From contig BSYO01000010.1 in assembly GCA_033239525.1 (NCBI GenBank), positions 7,963,379-8,027,378 on the forward strand: a stretch of 64,000 bases of DNA. Reading direction: 5' to 3'. Position 1 is the stretch's first letter. Each line of letters starts with the position of its first letter. The stretch is from Nepenthes gracilis (taxonomy: Eukaryota; Streptophyta; Magnoliopsida; Caryophyllales; Nepenthaceae). The notes under the pieces are model-generated. The model made no database searches, had not been told where the DNA came from, and saw only the letters and a program-made list of their open reading frames with translations. Below, in pieces: positions 24,601 through 36,574 of this stretch. A program made the translations under genes and the position numbers.

Positions 24601-25990
24601 TAAGCTCGGTCTGAATTAAAATCTTTTTTAAATATATTCTTGATAAGTCCGATACCATGAGCTGACTTAAAGTTCAAATTGTAGCAGATCAACAGCCCAA
24701 TGGAATCTCTTCCTAGCCTAAAGTCTAGTGAAAATTTGTGAAATGTTTGCCCGCACGACGTATCTTTTAAGGATGGAAAGTGTGACCCTCCAATATTTTC
24801 CAAAAAAGACTATAATTATCATACTTGCTATAAAATGACCATAACAAGTATCCTGATAGCCCAATCAAAGCCTTCATCAGCACAGTGTGTCTTCTTGAAA
24901 AGCCATGCACAACCTTCTAACTTTCCCAAGAAAGACCATGATTGCTATGCCAACCCTTAGGCACGCTCGAGGAGATAGCTTTGCGAATCCGCATGAGCAA
25001 CTGTTGTTAGCCGTGTGTCTTAAGTAGGCTTCATTGCCCTTGCTCTACATATACCACCTTCTCTCTGCAGGGAAAGGGGGGTTTCTCTTTTTCTAACTAA
25101 GGAGGGGCTAACTCCAGGAAAACAGTGAGAACCATGCCCAAGCATCTAGAGCGTACTCTCCCCTTTTTTTCAGTTTGCTCAAGGGCTATTCAAAGATAGA
25201 TGCATCCGTGACTTTTAAAACAACACTCCAATCTAAGCTCGTAGCAGCGCGGCACCGTGCTAGCTTGGACCTCTTACACCGCTTGGCTGGTGAGATTGAT
25301 TTGCATAGTAAGGCAAAGGAAGCCCCTCCACTAGTAGCTAGAGAAGAGTTTAATGAGCGCCCTCATCAGAGCTCAATTTTTCGTCTCTCAAAGCTGCTCC
25401 CTGTCGAGCGCACCGTTGGAGCTTAATCCATTTCTCAAAGTCGTTCCGTATCGAGCGCACCGTCGGAGTTTTGTCATCCATTTCTTAAAGCCACCCTGTC
25501 GAATGTACTCAACGGAGTTCACTCCTCTATCTTATAAAGCCTTTCCTTGCCGAGCGCATCGCCGAAGCACAAATCTCCATCTGTCAAAGCTGTCCCCTAG
25601 TTGGGCGCACCCAGCAGAGCTAAGACCTCTATTTCTCCAAACCACTCCCTAGTCGAATGCATTCAAACACTCAATCCTCGGTTACATGTATTTACATATA
25701 CGTATCTTGTATTCCTCCATCTTTCTCTCATTGTAAAAAGATTTCTAACTTAAGTATCAAAAGATATACCAGGAAGCGAATCCCACCAATCCTCTAACCT
25801 CTTATTTGCTCATTATGTTGTACATGATCCAGGTTTGAAGTAATGAAGAGTGAATCTGCTTCGACTCGACCCTTTTAGGAAGATCAAGTGACTCCCAAAC
25901 TTACTCAGTAATTTGGATCCCGAAATGCATCATTTGTGCTGTTTGTGAAAAATGACTAAAAAGTTTAACCACTATGTATCATCAAAATAA
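24600..25990 (+). mobile_element. Probable Tat-like LTR fragment
   Basis: The segment around 24670-24950 is clearly related to 50340-50608 (TTGTAGCAGAT, GGARTCTCTTCCTAGCCTAAAG, TTTGCCCGCA / ATTCGCCCGCA, AGTGTGTCTTC.TGARAAGCCATGC). A CTACATATACCACCTTCTCTCTGCAG promoter-like run lies near 25046. The 3' part has TTGTAAAAAGATTTCTAACTTAAG followed by GTATC, which resembles the end of Tat-type LTRs by family knowledge. Borders, TSD and class are uncertain. Confidence 0.45.
25375..25670 (+). repeat. Degenerate ~50-bp tandem array, six units
   Basis: Units recur with the pattern CTCAAAG-(C/T)CGAGCGCACC-GGAGCT-AT(C)CATTT at about 25387, 25434, 25483, 25533, 25583 and 25633. They are well diverged from one another. 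The array sits inside the probable LTR fragment. Confidence 0.75.
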
Positions 25991-26089
25991 ACACGGTTAA
26001 TACTCGTTCTCCAACCAGCACATTGGCCAGAGACATCGCCTCCCATGGCTATGACCCCCTAGGTAACCATGGTGGCATGCGACCTGCAT

Positions 26090-27998
26090 GCGCTTGTAGA
26101 TTTGGTGGTTTTTGGATGACAAATACCCTAACTCTCGCGCCCTGACACTGTTCACCCGCATCCAAGCCCATTTTACCCATGAAATTTTAGGGCTTTTGAT
26201 CTAATTGGGACTAGAATGATTATGCATGACTTGAGTAAGTTAATTTATCGATTGTGTTTTCAAATTTGTGGAATTTCGTTTGCGAAGCACTTAACCCACG
26301 CTCGGACACCATTTGAGCTTAGATTTGGAGTTTAATATACAAATTGATTTGGGATTATAATTACCCATGTCTTGGATTTGATAAATTACCCGTTGTATGT
26401 CTGAAATTCTGAGAATTGATCGATATATGTATCGGTGCACTGTTCACGGGTACTGTTTACCCGAGGACTTTAGACGATATTTTTGCCTAATTTTCCTATG
26501 TTTAATTGCTAATCAAGTGATATGTATATTTGTACAAGTTCAATTATATAATTTGGAAGCTTGGGTATGTTCAATTGTGAAGAAAATCTGTATCTGAAAG
26601 TTCTCAAAGTCAATTCATTCTTTAACGGTAAGAACTCCTAATTTTCTCTACGCTTTCGATATTCATATATAAGTTAAGTTATGAAAAGAATCTGATATGA
26701 TTTCCTAAATGGAGACATCTGTAAAAAGAATCTATTCTGATCTCCTAAATGGAGATATTTGTGAAAAAAATCTGATCTGATCTCCTAAATGGAGATATCT
26801 GTGAAAAGAATCTGATAGAACTCCCTCAAATGAATAAGTAACCATAAAATTAGGATTTGGATTCATGTTTTGATAGGTAATGTCCCTAAGCATGTCACTA
26901 GTGTGACAATGGAGACTCAAGGAATTGTCTAAGCCACAGGTTATCGCGGGTGATACTATGGACATGTTTTTGGGCGTAACGGTGGTAATCGAGGATAACT
27001 CCGTTAATGAAGTGATACGTGGTCCGCTCTTCCTCAGGGTGTTAGCCTAGAGGGTAGAAATTCTGATAATCCACCGACCTTCGGGAGGTATTTGTATATA
27101 ATCCACCGACCTTCAGGAGGTATTTGTATATAATCCCGCCAGAAGGGATACTTCTGTTTTGTTTTTGGCCTTATATTGTGTGGAGTGAACATAATTTATT
27201 CTTAATTATTCTCCCTTTGGCTAGTAGGGTCTACTAGCCCGAGTCCGCAAAGGTGAATAGTTTTGTTATGTTTATGTTCAAAGAAAAGAAGAAAATTGCA
27301 CCCCAAGTATGTCAAATTTCAGTTCTGTTATGCATCTTTTTCCTGATTATATATCTTTCCTTTGTTTAATTTTGTTATCATTGTTCAATACTCTGTTATG
27401 ATGTACTTGTTGAGTTATTAGCACACTCTTACTGTTTCTTCCTTCAAGATGAGAGTTACGAGTTGACGCTTGATTAGTTAGAACAAAGAGAGAGATAAGC
27501 TAAAGAGATTGGCTGGATTCTGAAGACTTGTAGTTTTGTACATGTTTAATGTAATAGAATGGAAATAATTAAGTTGGATTTATATTATATAATGGAATGT
27601 GGCATGATATGTTATGTATTATTGTAGATTTTGTTATGCTTCTACAGGTGGTTGATGTATCTAGTTTTGCTTATGTTGTTGCTTGATTATAGATTTGTTT
27701 AGGCCTAGATGGTATCTCTATATAGATTTATTGTGGTTATTGTGAATACTGTGTTGGAGTCATAGATGATATGACATTTGTTGGTCCTGTGTATGCATTG
27801 TATTGAATGTTGAAGTCCGAGGACTTATATGCTTGTATAGGTTTTAATTAAGTAGTTTGTATAAATGGTTTTTGATCCAATTACAAAGAAAACTCTACCC
27901 GATTTTCTACAAAATTTCCATGATATGTAATTATGGGTAGTAGTTTAGTATGTTTATTGACGAAGATTATTAGAGGAAAAATAACCCTTTCTGTCACA
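26090..27998 (+). mobile_element. 5'-truncated LTR fragment related to family D
   Basis: Similarity to the LTR at 43574-46560 begins near 26095 (TAGATTTG.GG.TTTTGGATGACA) and continues through AACCCACGCTCGGACACC and CTGTTCACGGG. It then follows a related LTR body (GGTAATCGAGGATAACTCC) to a terminal TTTCTGTCACA at 27998. The first ~500 bases of the family LTR are missing. It contains a three-unit ~45-bp repeat (CTCCTAAATGGAGATAT) at about 26690-26818 and a doubled ATAATCCACCGACCTTC unit at 27068-27133. Confidence 0.65.
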
Positions 27999-28166
27999 GG
28001 TACTATTCAGTCGAGGACTTCGAACGATATTTTGCATAATTTTTCTATATTTAATTGCTAATCGATTGATATGTATGCATGTATAAGTTCAACTATGTAA
28101 TTTGGAAGTTTTAGATTTGTAGTATTGCATGAAGTTTCATTCATGGAAACCCTAACCCACGCCTCA

Positions 28167-30240
28167 TGTGGGGTCTCGAACCCAGAACATGATAATTTTA
28201 GTAATTAAATTGGTATAACTAAGTTTGGGATAAGTAAAATCGAGAAAAAGTGGAGAAATTGCCTTAGTCCAGTAAGCAGCAGCACCGTGCCTGCCGCGCA
28301 CTCGAGCACAACAGCGGGCGCCAGAAACCAGTAGGGTGTTGTTCGCTATGCACTGGCTGCACTCGAGCGAGACCTTGGTAGTGGGCCTGCGCTCGCCGCG
28401 TGCCTTCCGCGTGCTCGTTTTTAACTCCGTGACTTGATTTTTGTTTTGTTTAAAAAAGGGAAAGTGAGAGAGGGGCAAAACCATGACAGCAGCAAAGAGG
28501 AGAAGAGAGAAAAGAGAAGGAAAGAGGAGAAATCATCCGTTCCGATCCGCTTCTGGTAAAAATAACGGTAGAACGAGCCCAGACAGTATACTTCTGACGT
28601 TATTTAACGTTTTTACAGTATGGTACCTCAAAATTTGTGTTTTGCTTTAAATCCATGTTTCTCCGTGCTTAGTGTAAATAATCCATATTTCTTCTGATTA
28701 ATAGGACAAATTTCATGTTTACTTGTATATACTACAATATTTAGCTTCGATTTCATGCATAAATATATATTTGGTGTTTGTTTTACGTTTGGAATATTTT
28801 GGTGAAACCCTTGGTACGAAAATTGAAGATTTGGTGCCTTAAATCCATAATGTTTGACATGTAAATGTTAATTTGTAAAGAAGTAATGCCCATGTTTCGA
28901 TTTGCATTTGACATATTTACATGGAATTGCACTGTTGAATTTCTATGAATTTTTGATGCAGTCTGAAGGACTATCTGTATAAATTTGATTGACTTTCTGA
29001 ATACAGTGAGTTATAAGATAAGGAATTAAGAGAAAGATATTTCTAATTTCGTTAATTTGGACCTAAGATTGATATGCGGTTAGGTAAGGTTCTTCGACAT
29101 GTCTTAGAACGTTATGGTGGTAATCGAGGATAACTCAATCTATGGAGTTAGATGTGGCCCACCCTTCCTCAGGGTGTTAGTCTAGATGGTAGAATTTTAG
29201 ACAATCTACCAACCTTTAGAGGTATTTGTACATAATCCACCTATCTTTGGGAGGTAGTTGTATATAAATCCCGCCAGAAGGGATATTTCAGTTTATACCT
29301 TGGATTGTGTGAAGTAAAGACAATCTATCATCGATTATTCGCCTCCTCGACTAGTAGGGTCTATTATTTGGTCCTTTCTGATAGTAAAAAGAGATTTCCA
29401 AAATTTATAGTAGTTTCTAGAATTTCTAGATTTTGATGTCGGCTTCTGATTTCTAAGGCTCGATACTGTGATTTATGATTTCTGAGGCATATTTTATATG
29501 GTTCATGATTTTGCATGCTTTCATGTCACTACTTTCATGATTTTGCATATCTGTACCTCTATTCTACATGATGAGATTTACACTGTATGTTTTACTGTAC
29601 CTTACTGTGTTTCGACTCACTGTTTTATTTTTTTCCTCTAGATAAAATAGTAGAGCTAGTGCCAGACAAGGAGTAGTCAAAGCTTAGCTAGTAGACTTTG
29701 GAAGACTTGAAGATATTTTGTGGATTTTAAGAAGACTAACTTGAATGTAATACTTGGTTTTATAGATGGATCTCGTGCATATGGGTCTTGTATGTGAAAC
29801 GTATGTTATGCATGTGATAAAATAGGGATTTATGCTTCCGTAGGTATATAGTTCAGCTTCCACTATATGTTTCTAGATTTGTACAGGTCCTAGACGGCAT
29901 CTCTTATTTTAAATCGTTAATATAGTGGATAGGGTTGATAAATTGAAGCCATGGGAGAAGACACGGCGTCTGATTATTTTGTATTAGTGATGGAAATATG
30001 TGTTGATGATTATGACACTTATGGTCCTGTGCATGTGTGTTGTAGAGTGTGTTGTAATAATTAAATAGTTGTGTATTTGTGCAGGTTTATTTTACACAGG
30101 TATTTTTAGTTTTCATCTAATTATAAAGGAAACTTTGTCAAAATTTCTGCAAAATTTAAATATTTCGAGTTTTGGTTTTAGTTTCTGTATTTGTATTGAT
30201 GGAAATATTTGAGAACAAAAAGCAAATCCGTTCCGTCACA
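28167..30240 (+). mobile_element. Solo LTR, family A copy 2, nested in the D 5' LTR
   Basis: It starts TGTGGGGTCTCGAACCC and ends AAATCCGTTCCGTCACA. Flanks are CCTCA and CCCCG. These could be one duplicated CCCCG site altered by two CpG-type transitions, because the uninterrupted family sequence reads CACGC(T/C)C(G)GACRC at this place. The internal order matches copy 1, with CTCGAG-rich U3, TTTAAAAAAGGG, GGTAATCGAGGATAACTC, GTACAGGTCCTAGACGGCATC. Confidence 0.88.
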
Positions 30241-31732
30241 CCCCGACCCTATTAATGGATTAATTTGGGTTATGACACATCAATTGGCTTGGGATAATAA
30301 GTACCCATGTTGTGAATTTGATGATATGACTATTGGATGTCTGGAATACTGAGAATTAATCAATGTGTATTCGATTACTATTCATCGAGGTCAATGGACA
30401 ATGTTTTGTACAATTTTCCTTGTTTAAATGCTAATTAATTGACATGTATCTATATGTATCTATATAAGTCCAATCATATAATCTAGAAGCTTCGACATGA
30501 GCAAATACAAAGGGAATGTGTATCTGAAAGCCCTTCAAATCAATCTATCTCGTGATGGTAAGAATTCTGAATCCTTTCTATGCATATGATACTCATACAT
30601 TGAATTAAGTCATGAAAAGATTTTAGTCCGAATGAAAGATAAAGATTCTGCAAATATGCGAAGGGGGGAAAACCTATAATTGAATATGTGAACAAATTGA
30701 TCTCCCGAATGGAGATATTGTGAATGAATTATCTAAAAAAAAGATAATAATTGTATGTGTGATTGGAGGGAAGTCAATAATATAATATGTGAATGATTGA
30801 ATTTTCTGAATGGAGATATCATGAATTGAATTGGATGTGGTGGACTTTCCTTTAAATGAAAATGGAATAATGAAACTAGGACCATGGACTATATTACGAT
30901 AGGCAATATCCCTTGGTATGACATGAGTATCATCGTGGAGACTAAAGGATTACTCTGATCATATATCCTAACCGCTTATTGAAATGGATGATGCTCCTAT
31001 CAAGCCTTAGGATATTACTATAGAATAAGATGATTATCTCTAGACCGTGGGAGGTAAGGGTAGTGGGTGATTGGCATGCTGCTGTGCCACGTGGTGTTTG
31101 GCCTATTGTAGGTAGTTTGTTTGGATGTCAGGTACATCGTTTGGACATTAGATTATGTGGGATATCATGATCATTCCTTGTCTTTCCGCACCTTTTATTA
31201 GTAAGACCTACTAACCCTAATTTGCAAAGATAAATAATTATACATAAATTATATTCCAAAGAGAAAAAAGAAGTAAACTGTATGCCAAAGTATACCTGAT
31301 CACGTTCATGTTCTATGCATCTTGTTCATATTCATATATCAACCTTCTGTTTAATTTCATTATTATTGTTTATTGTCTTTGTTTATGATGCACTTGTTGT
31401 GTGAAGTCAAAAAATTAAGAGGTTCAAGGTTGGAGTTGAAAATGTTGACCAGTCTTCAATGAAAGAAACGTGACAAGAAAAATGGCTTAATTAGAATAAG
31501 GAGCATTGACCGAAAAATTGATCTGAATAAATTAATGGCAACTAAAGCCAGAAGCCAACTTTACTATTTAGTTAGAATCCAACTAAGCATCGACTAAATG
31601 GAGTAAGTAACTACCTCATTACAGTTTGAGGAGAAGTACTCGAGTAAGTAAACTAACTTACTTACTCCCACTTACCCTCTGAAAAGAAGTACCGAAGCAA
31701 GTGACTTACCCCATTTACTCCACGTAACCCCT

Positions 31733-31746
31733 CCTCTATAAATACT
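31733..31746 (+). promoter_or_regulatory. LTR TATA box (5' LTR)
   Basis: CTCTATAAATACTTAG is matched in the 3' LTR by TTCTATAAATATTCAG near 38420. It is followed about 100-110 bases later by the conserved GGCAAGTGTACTTCGG block. This placement fits the U3/R border. Confidence 0.7.
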
Positions 31747-32169
31747 TAGCTTCGACCAATGAAACTGGCGCGAGCAACCAACGAGAAGAACAATAAGGAG
31801 TAGATGAGAGAAAGCTTCCAGTTGGTAAGGGTGGACAAATGACTGTCAGGCAAGTGTACTTCGGACGTTACTTTTTCTGTTTTTAAGAAAAGCTACAAGT
31901 GTTTCCCTTCAGATTTAAATTAAATGCTTACTGATTTCTTTCTAAATTGTGTTTCTAAGTTCATAATCATATTCATGGTTAATGCATGTTTTCAGTTCTG
32001 AACTAGAGTTATAGATTTGGAAACCGGCCTTCAATGTAATTAAACTCAATTTTTGCATGTAAATTGAACTTGATTTTTAGGTGAAATGTGAAACCAGTCT
32101 TGCATGTAATTGAACTCAGTCTTGCAGGTTGAAATTGGAAACCAGCCCTTGCATGTTTGAGAACGGAAC

Positions 32170-32430
32170 TTGCTTGCATGTTGAAATCGGAGCCGGCCTT
32201 TGCATAAAATCAAGTTCGGCCCTTGTATGAAATCAAGTTCGGCCCTTTGCATAAAATCAAGTTCGGCTCTTTGCATGAAATCAAGTTCGGCCCCTTTGCA
32301 TGATGAAATCGAAACCGGCCCCTTTGCATGATGAAATCGAAACCGGCCCCTTTGCATAATGAAATCGAAACCGGCCACTTTGCATGATGAAATCGAAACC
32401 GGCCACTTTGCATGATGAAATCGAAACCGG
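32170..32430 (+). repeat. ~24-28-bp CCGGCC minisatellite in the 5' LTR
   Basis: About ten units of the form GAAATCGAAACCGGCCCCTT plus TGCATGAT, with shorter GAAATCAAGTTCGGCCC variants at the left end. There are no unique spacers, so it is a minisatellite, not a CRISPR array. Confidence 0.9.
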
Positions 32431-33419
32431 CCTCAAGTGTGTTTCGAAACCAGAAATTTGGCCCATGAAGTTGAAACCGGCCTTAGAACAAATTTGAAAT
32501 TGGCATTTGTAAAATAACTTTGAAACCGGCTCGTGATGAACAAAGAAAATGTGAATCAACTTTATGATAAAACAAATAAGTTCATACATTAGCCTTGGGA
32601 GACAAAGTATTCCGGCATGCCTTAGGACCTTAAGGTGATAATCGAGGATAACCGAAGTGAGAGCCATCCTCGGGGTTTTATACAAGGAGGTAGTGATAGC
32701 TGTCCTCGGGGCTTTGTATAAGGAGGAAGTGAGAACCGTCATCATGGCTTTGTACAAGGAGGTATTGCTGTGATTGTGAAGAGATGTGCACAATCTATCC
32801 TCGATTAAAGCCCCCATTCCGTTATGCAATAAATAAAAGAAGCTAAATTTATGATCTGCATTGTTTTATGCCCAAGTATTATCTATTCTGACTTTCCGAT
32901 TTGCTTTTGTTTGGCCAAATGCTATGTATATATATGATGCCTGATTTCCTGTATTAACCGTCCTAAGTGTTTTGCATGATTTCGGCCAAATGATATTCTA
33001 TATATATATCTATAACTGTTGACAGCATGAATGTTTTATGGAAAATTTATATGTACCTTGTTGAGCTCCGGCTTATTGTTTTCTGTTTTCCCCCTTCAGA
33101 TAGAAATTTAGAATTTATGCCTGACGAGATGGAGTGATCAAAGCCAACTTGAAGGATTCGTAAGGATTCAGGAGCACCTTTTTGAAGATCGCAGCAGAGA
33201 ATCAATTAGTGTAATGAATTATTAGACTCCATAAACTTTTGTAATTAGACATTTGTGCCTATTCGGAAATGAATGTTATGGAATGAATATGAATGTTTTC
33301 GCAAGATGTTAGATTGGCTTCCGCTATGCGTTTTGTGATTAAATTATATGGGTCCTAGATGGCATCTGTGATCCTGTGTTGCGAATGGCAGAGTTAAAAA
33401 AAATCTATTCCGCCACAAT

Positions 33420-33430
33420 TGGTATAAGAG
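33420..33430 (+). other. Primer binding site of the 31400-40390 element
   Basis: TGGTATAAGAG follows the 5' LTR end after two bases; one change from TGGTATCAGAG. Confidence 0.85.
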
Positions 33431-33640
33431 AGATGGGATGCCTTAGGAATTGATCGATCATGATGCGGAAGTATAGGTTTGAATCTTCATACTGAAACTT
33501 TGAGAGAAGTAAGCCAAGGATAACTTAGGCAGTTAGAGCCCTTAGGAAGAACTTGGCTTCTGGACCAAGTATTAATTTTTGGGATTGAAGGATATTTCCT
33601 TTTGCTGAGATTATAATACTGTGCCTATCTTGATTTTAGG

Positions 33641-35042
33641 ATGGTTAGTGGAAGAGGAAGAAGAAATGGCTGAATCGGGAGGACGCATATATAGATTTGC
33701 TGGAGAGAATGACCAATGTGGTGGAATTCGTTGAGCATAGGCATATGGCGTCAATCCCTGTGACTGAGCCAGCTCCGGCTATCCTAGCTCCAACTACATA
33801 TGACCGGTTTACAATGGAGCGCACACCGGGCTTCTTGGGGAAACCAGACCTGACAGAAGCTAATTATGGCTAAAGAGGATGAAGAAAATATTTACGGTAA
33901 TTGGGTGCTCGGACCAGGAGAATGTCACCTTTGCCATCTACAAGTTGGAAGGCGAGACGGACAGCTGGTGGGACATGAGAAAGAGGGCACTAGCGGTGCC
34001 CAATGAACTGATCACTTGGGAAATATTTGAGGAAGCTTTTCTAGAGAAATACTTCCCACCCAGCCTCCGAGATCAAAAGGAGATGGAGTTTATGAAGTTA
34101 AGGCAAGGGAGTATGTCTGTGACGGAGTACGATGCTAAATTTACTGAGTTGTCCAAATTTTCATCTTATTATATAGAAGACGAACTAAGAAAGGTGAAGA
34201 AATTTCAGCACGGACTACGGGATGATATTCGGAAGCAACTGCCCACCTTGAAGCTTGAGACGTATGCCAACATACTAGACCAGGCAGCCATCTACGAGAA
34301 AGAATTAAAGACGGAGAGATTTTTCGCAAAGAGGGCAGCCAGTCGAACTAACGTTAGTATCAGATCTGCTGGAGGATCTTATGGATCATCCAAGAGGACG
34401 AGGACGGTGGTAAAAGGGAGGAGTATCATGCCAGCCCAGTCGATGTCTGATTCTAAAACATCGGCTGCGCACTGCACATTCTGTGGGAAAATACATCCGG
34501 GGCAGGAGTGCCGCCGAATAATGGGAGCTTGTTACAAATGCGGGCAGCAAGGCCATCTGATCAAGGATTTCTCAAGACTAGAGAAGGGAAAGCCTACTAT
34601 TCCGTCTAAGACCTTCACAGTAGCTATCGAGGAACCAGAGGTATCGCCTAATGTCGTGGAAGGTACCCTTTCTGTTTGCGGCATTTCTGCATCCATCTTG
34701 CTTGACTCAGGGTCTACTCACTCTTTTATTTCTCCGCGGTTTGCATGCCACATTGATACTGCTCCTTGCTTATTAAATTATGAATTATCGGTATGTAGCC
34801 CTACTGGATTTCTCGTCTTTACTGATATTGTATACCCTGGATGCGTGACGGAAGTAGATGGGAAATGTTTGATTGTGGTTTTGGTATTACTAGACATGGG
34901 AGGTTTTAATGCGATTCTAGGGATGGATTGGCTGGCCAAAAACCATGCCACCGTTGATTGCTTTACGAAGAAGGTTTATTTTAACATCCCTGGGATGGAA
35001 ACCTTTTTCTTCCAAGGCATTAAGAAAAAGAGATACCTATAA
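33641..35042 (+). pseudogene. Gag-protease of the 31400-40390 element
   Basis: A degraded N-terminal part (33641-33870) leads to a 387-codon frame at 33879-35042. It carries a retrotransposon gag core (LEGETDSWWDMRKR near residues 24-37, WEIFEEAFLEKYFPPSLRD near 46-64, VTEYDAKFTELSKF near 80-93), then a zinc knuckle CYKCGQQGHLIKDF near residue 220. The knuckle's fourth ligand is F instead of C. The protease motif LLDSGSTHSF near residue 275 is intact, followed by ILGMDWLAKNHA. The stop after GIKKKRYL interrupts the junction to RT. Gag would package element RNA; the protease would cleave the polyprotein. Confidence 0.9.
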
Positions 35043-36271
35043 TAATCTCGGCCTTACATGCTAAACATCTGGTGAGAAACGGATGTAAAGCTTACTTAAC
35101 TTATGCCTGCACCATTAGGACTCACAAGGTGCCGGCTAAGGACATCTAAGTCATCTGCGAATTTGAGGATGTATTTCCTGAGGAGCTGCTTAGATTGCCT
35201 CCACATCGAAAAATTGAGTTTGAGATTTCTATTGTTTCTAATGTTAGTCTAGTTTCTAAGACCCCTTATAGAATGGCTCCGGTTGAGTTAAAAGAATGAA
35301 GGTTGCAATTACAGGAGCTGTTGGACAAAGGTTTCATTAGGCCAAGTATGTCTCCTTGGGGAGCACCAGTTTTGTTCGTAAGAAAGAAAGATGGGTCATT
35401 GCGGCTATGTGTCCATTATTGTGAGTTAAATAAAATCACAATCAAGAACAAATATCCTCTGCTGCGTATTGATGATTTGTTTGATCAATTGCAAGGATCT
35501 CGAGTGTTCTCAAAGATTGATTTGAGGTCTGGTTATCATTAATTGAGGATTAAGCCTGAGGATGTGGCCAAGATTGCTTTCCAAACAAGGTACGACCACT
35601 ATGAGTTTTTTGTTATGCTCTTTGGGCTTACAAACGCCCCTGCTGCCTTCATGGATCTAATGAATAGAGTATTCAGGCAATATCTGAATAAATTTATGGT
35701 GGTTTTCATCGATGATATTCTAATCTATTCCAAAAATTATGAGGAGCATGAAACCCAGCTGAGAATAGTACTTCAAGTACTTCGTGAGGAAAAGTTATAT
35801 ACTAAGTTAGAAAAATGCAAATTTTGGTTGAAAAAGGTAATATTCTTGGGACATGTGATTTCTGATGGTGGTATCTCTGTGGATCCCAAGAAAGTTGAGG
35901 CCGTTACTAACTGGAGTAGGCCGACTTCAGTAACCGAGGTCAGAAGCTTCCTAGGCATGGCAGGTTATTATCGGCGATTTATGGAAAACGTTTTACAAAT
36001 TGCTATGCCTCTAACTAGACTACTGAAGAAGGAAGTCAGATTTGAGTGGACTGAAGAATGGGATCGGAGTTTTCAAGAGCTGAACGATCGCCTGACTATT
36101 GCTCAAGTGTTGGTAATTCCAGAGGGTTCAGGAGGCTATGAGGTGTACTGTGACGCCTCTAAGGCAGGCTTGGGATGCGTGCTAATGCAGCATGGTAAAG
36201 AAATAGCTTATGGGTCTAGACAGCTAAAGGTTCATGAAAAGAACTACCCTACCCATGATCCGGAGTCATAA
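35043..36271 (+). pseudogene. Reverse transcriptase of the 31400-40390 element, broken
   Basis: The RT N-terminus ([49 protein letters not shown]) reads from 35303 and meets an in-frame TAA after GYH, where the family has Q. The frame continues to 36271 with the catalytic block [12 protein letters not shown] intact and [49 protein letters not shown]. The upstream link to protease (35043-35302) carries additional stops. By family knowledge this copies element RNA into DNA; this copy cannot make a full-length enzyme. Confidence 0.9.
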
Positions 36272-36574
36272 CAAAAGTTTTCCTTGAAAATTTGGAGACA
36301 TTATCTATACGGTGAAAAGTTTCTGGTGTATTTTGATCACAAAAGCTTGAAGTATTTGTTTTCCTAAAATGAGCTTAACATGAGGCAACGGAGGTGGCTT
36401 GACTTCTTAAAGGATTACGACTGTGAGATACAGTATAAGCCTGAGAAGGCTAATGTGGTTGCAGATACTTTAAGTCGATGGTCAGGATTTGTGGCCCAAT
36501 TGCAAATCAAACAAATGGAGATGTTAGAATATCTGAAGCAATGTGATGTCTAGCATTATGCTAAGGGAAATAGG
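36272..36574 (+). pseudogene. RNase H remnant of the 31400-40390 element
   Basis: The reading frame continues in phase after a stop at 36269-36271 with [25 protein letters not shown] and a second stop. It then shows [20 protein letters not shown] and NVVADTLSR, the usual end of the Ty3/gypsy RNase H. A third stop lies near 36551. At least three nonsense changes are present. Confidence 0.85.

Larger units (their letters stand above)
31400..33417 (+). repeat. 5' LTR (2018 bp) of the 31400-40390 element
   Basis: It starts TGTGAAGTCAAAAAATTAAG and ends CTATTCCGCCACA. A hand comparison of its first ~140 bases with the 3' LTR shows about 11 differences, mostly transitions, so the insertion is not recent. 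It is 288 bp shorter than the 3' LTR, chiefly because its two tandem arrays have fewer units. Confidence 0.95.
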
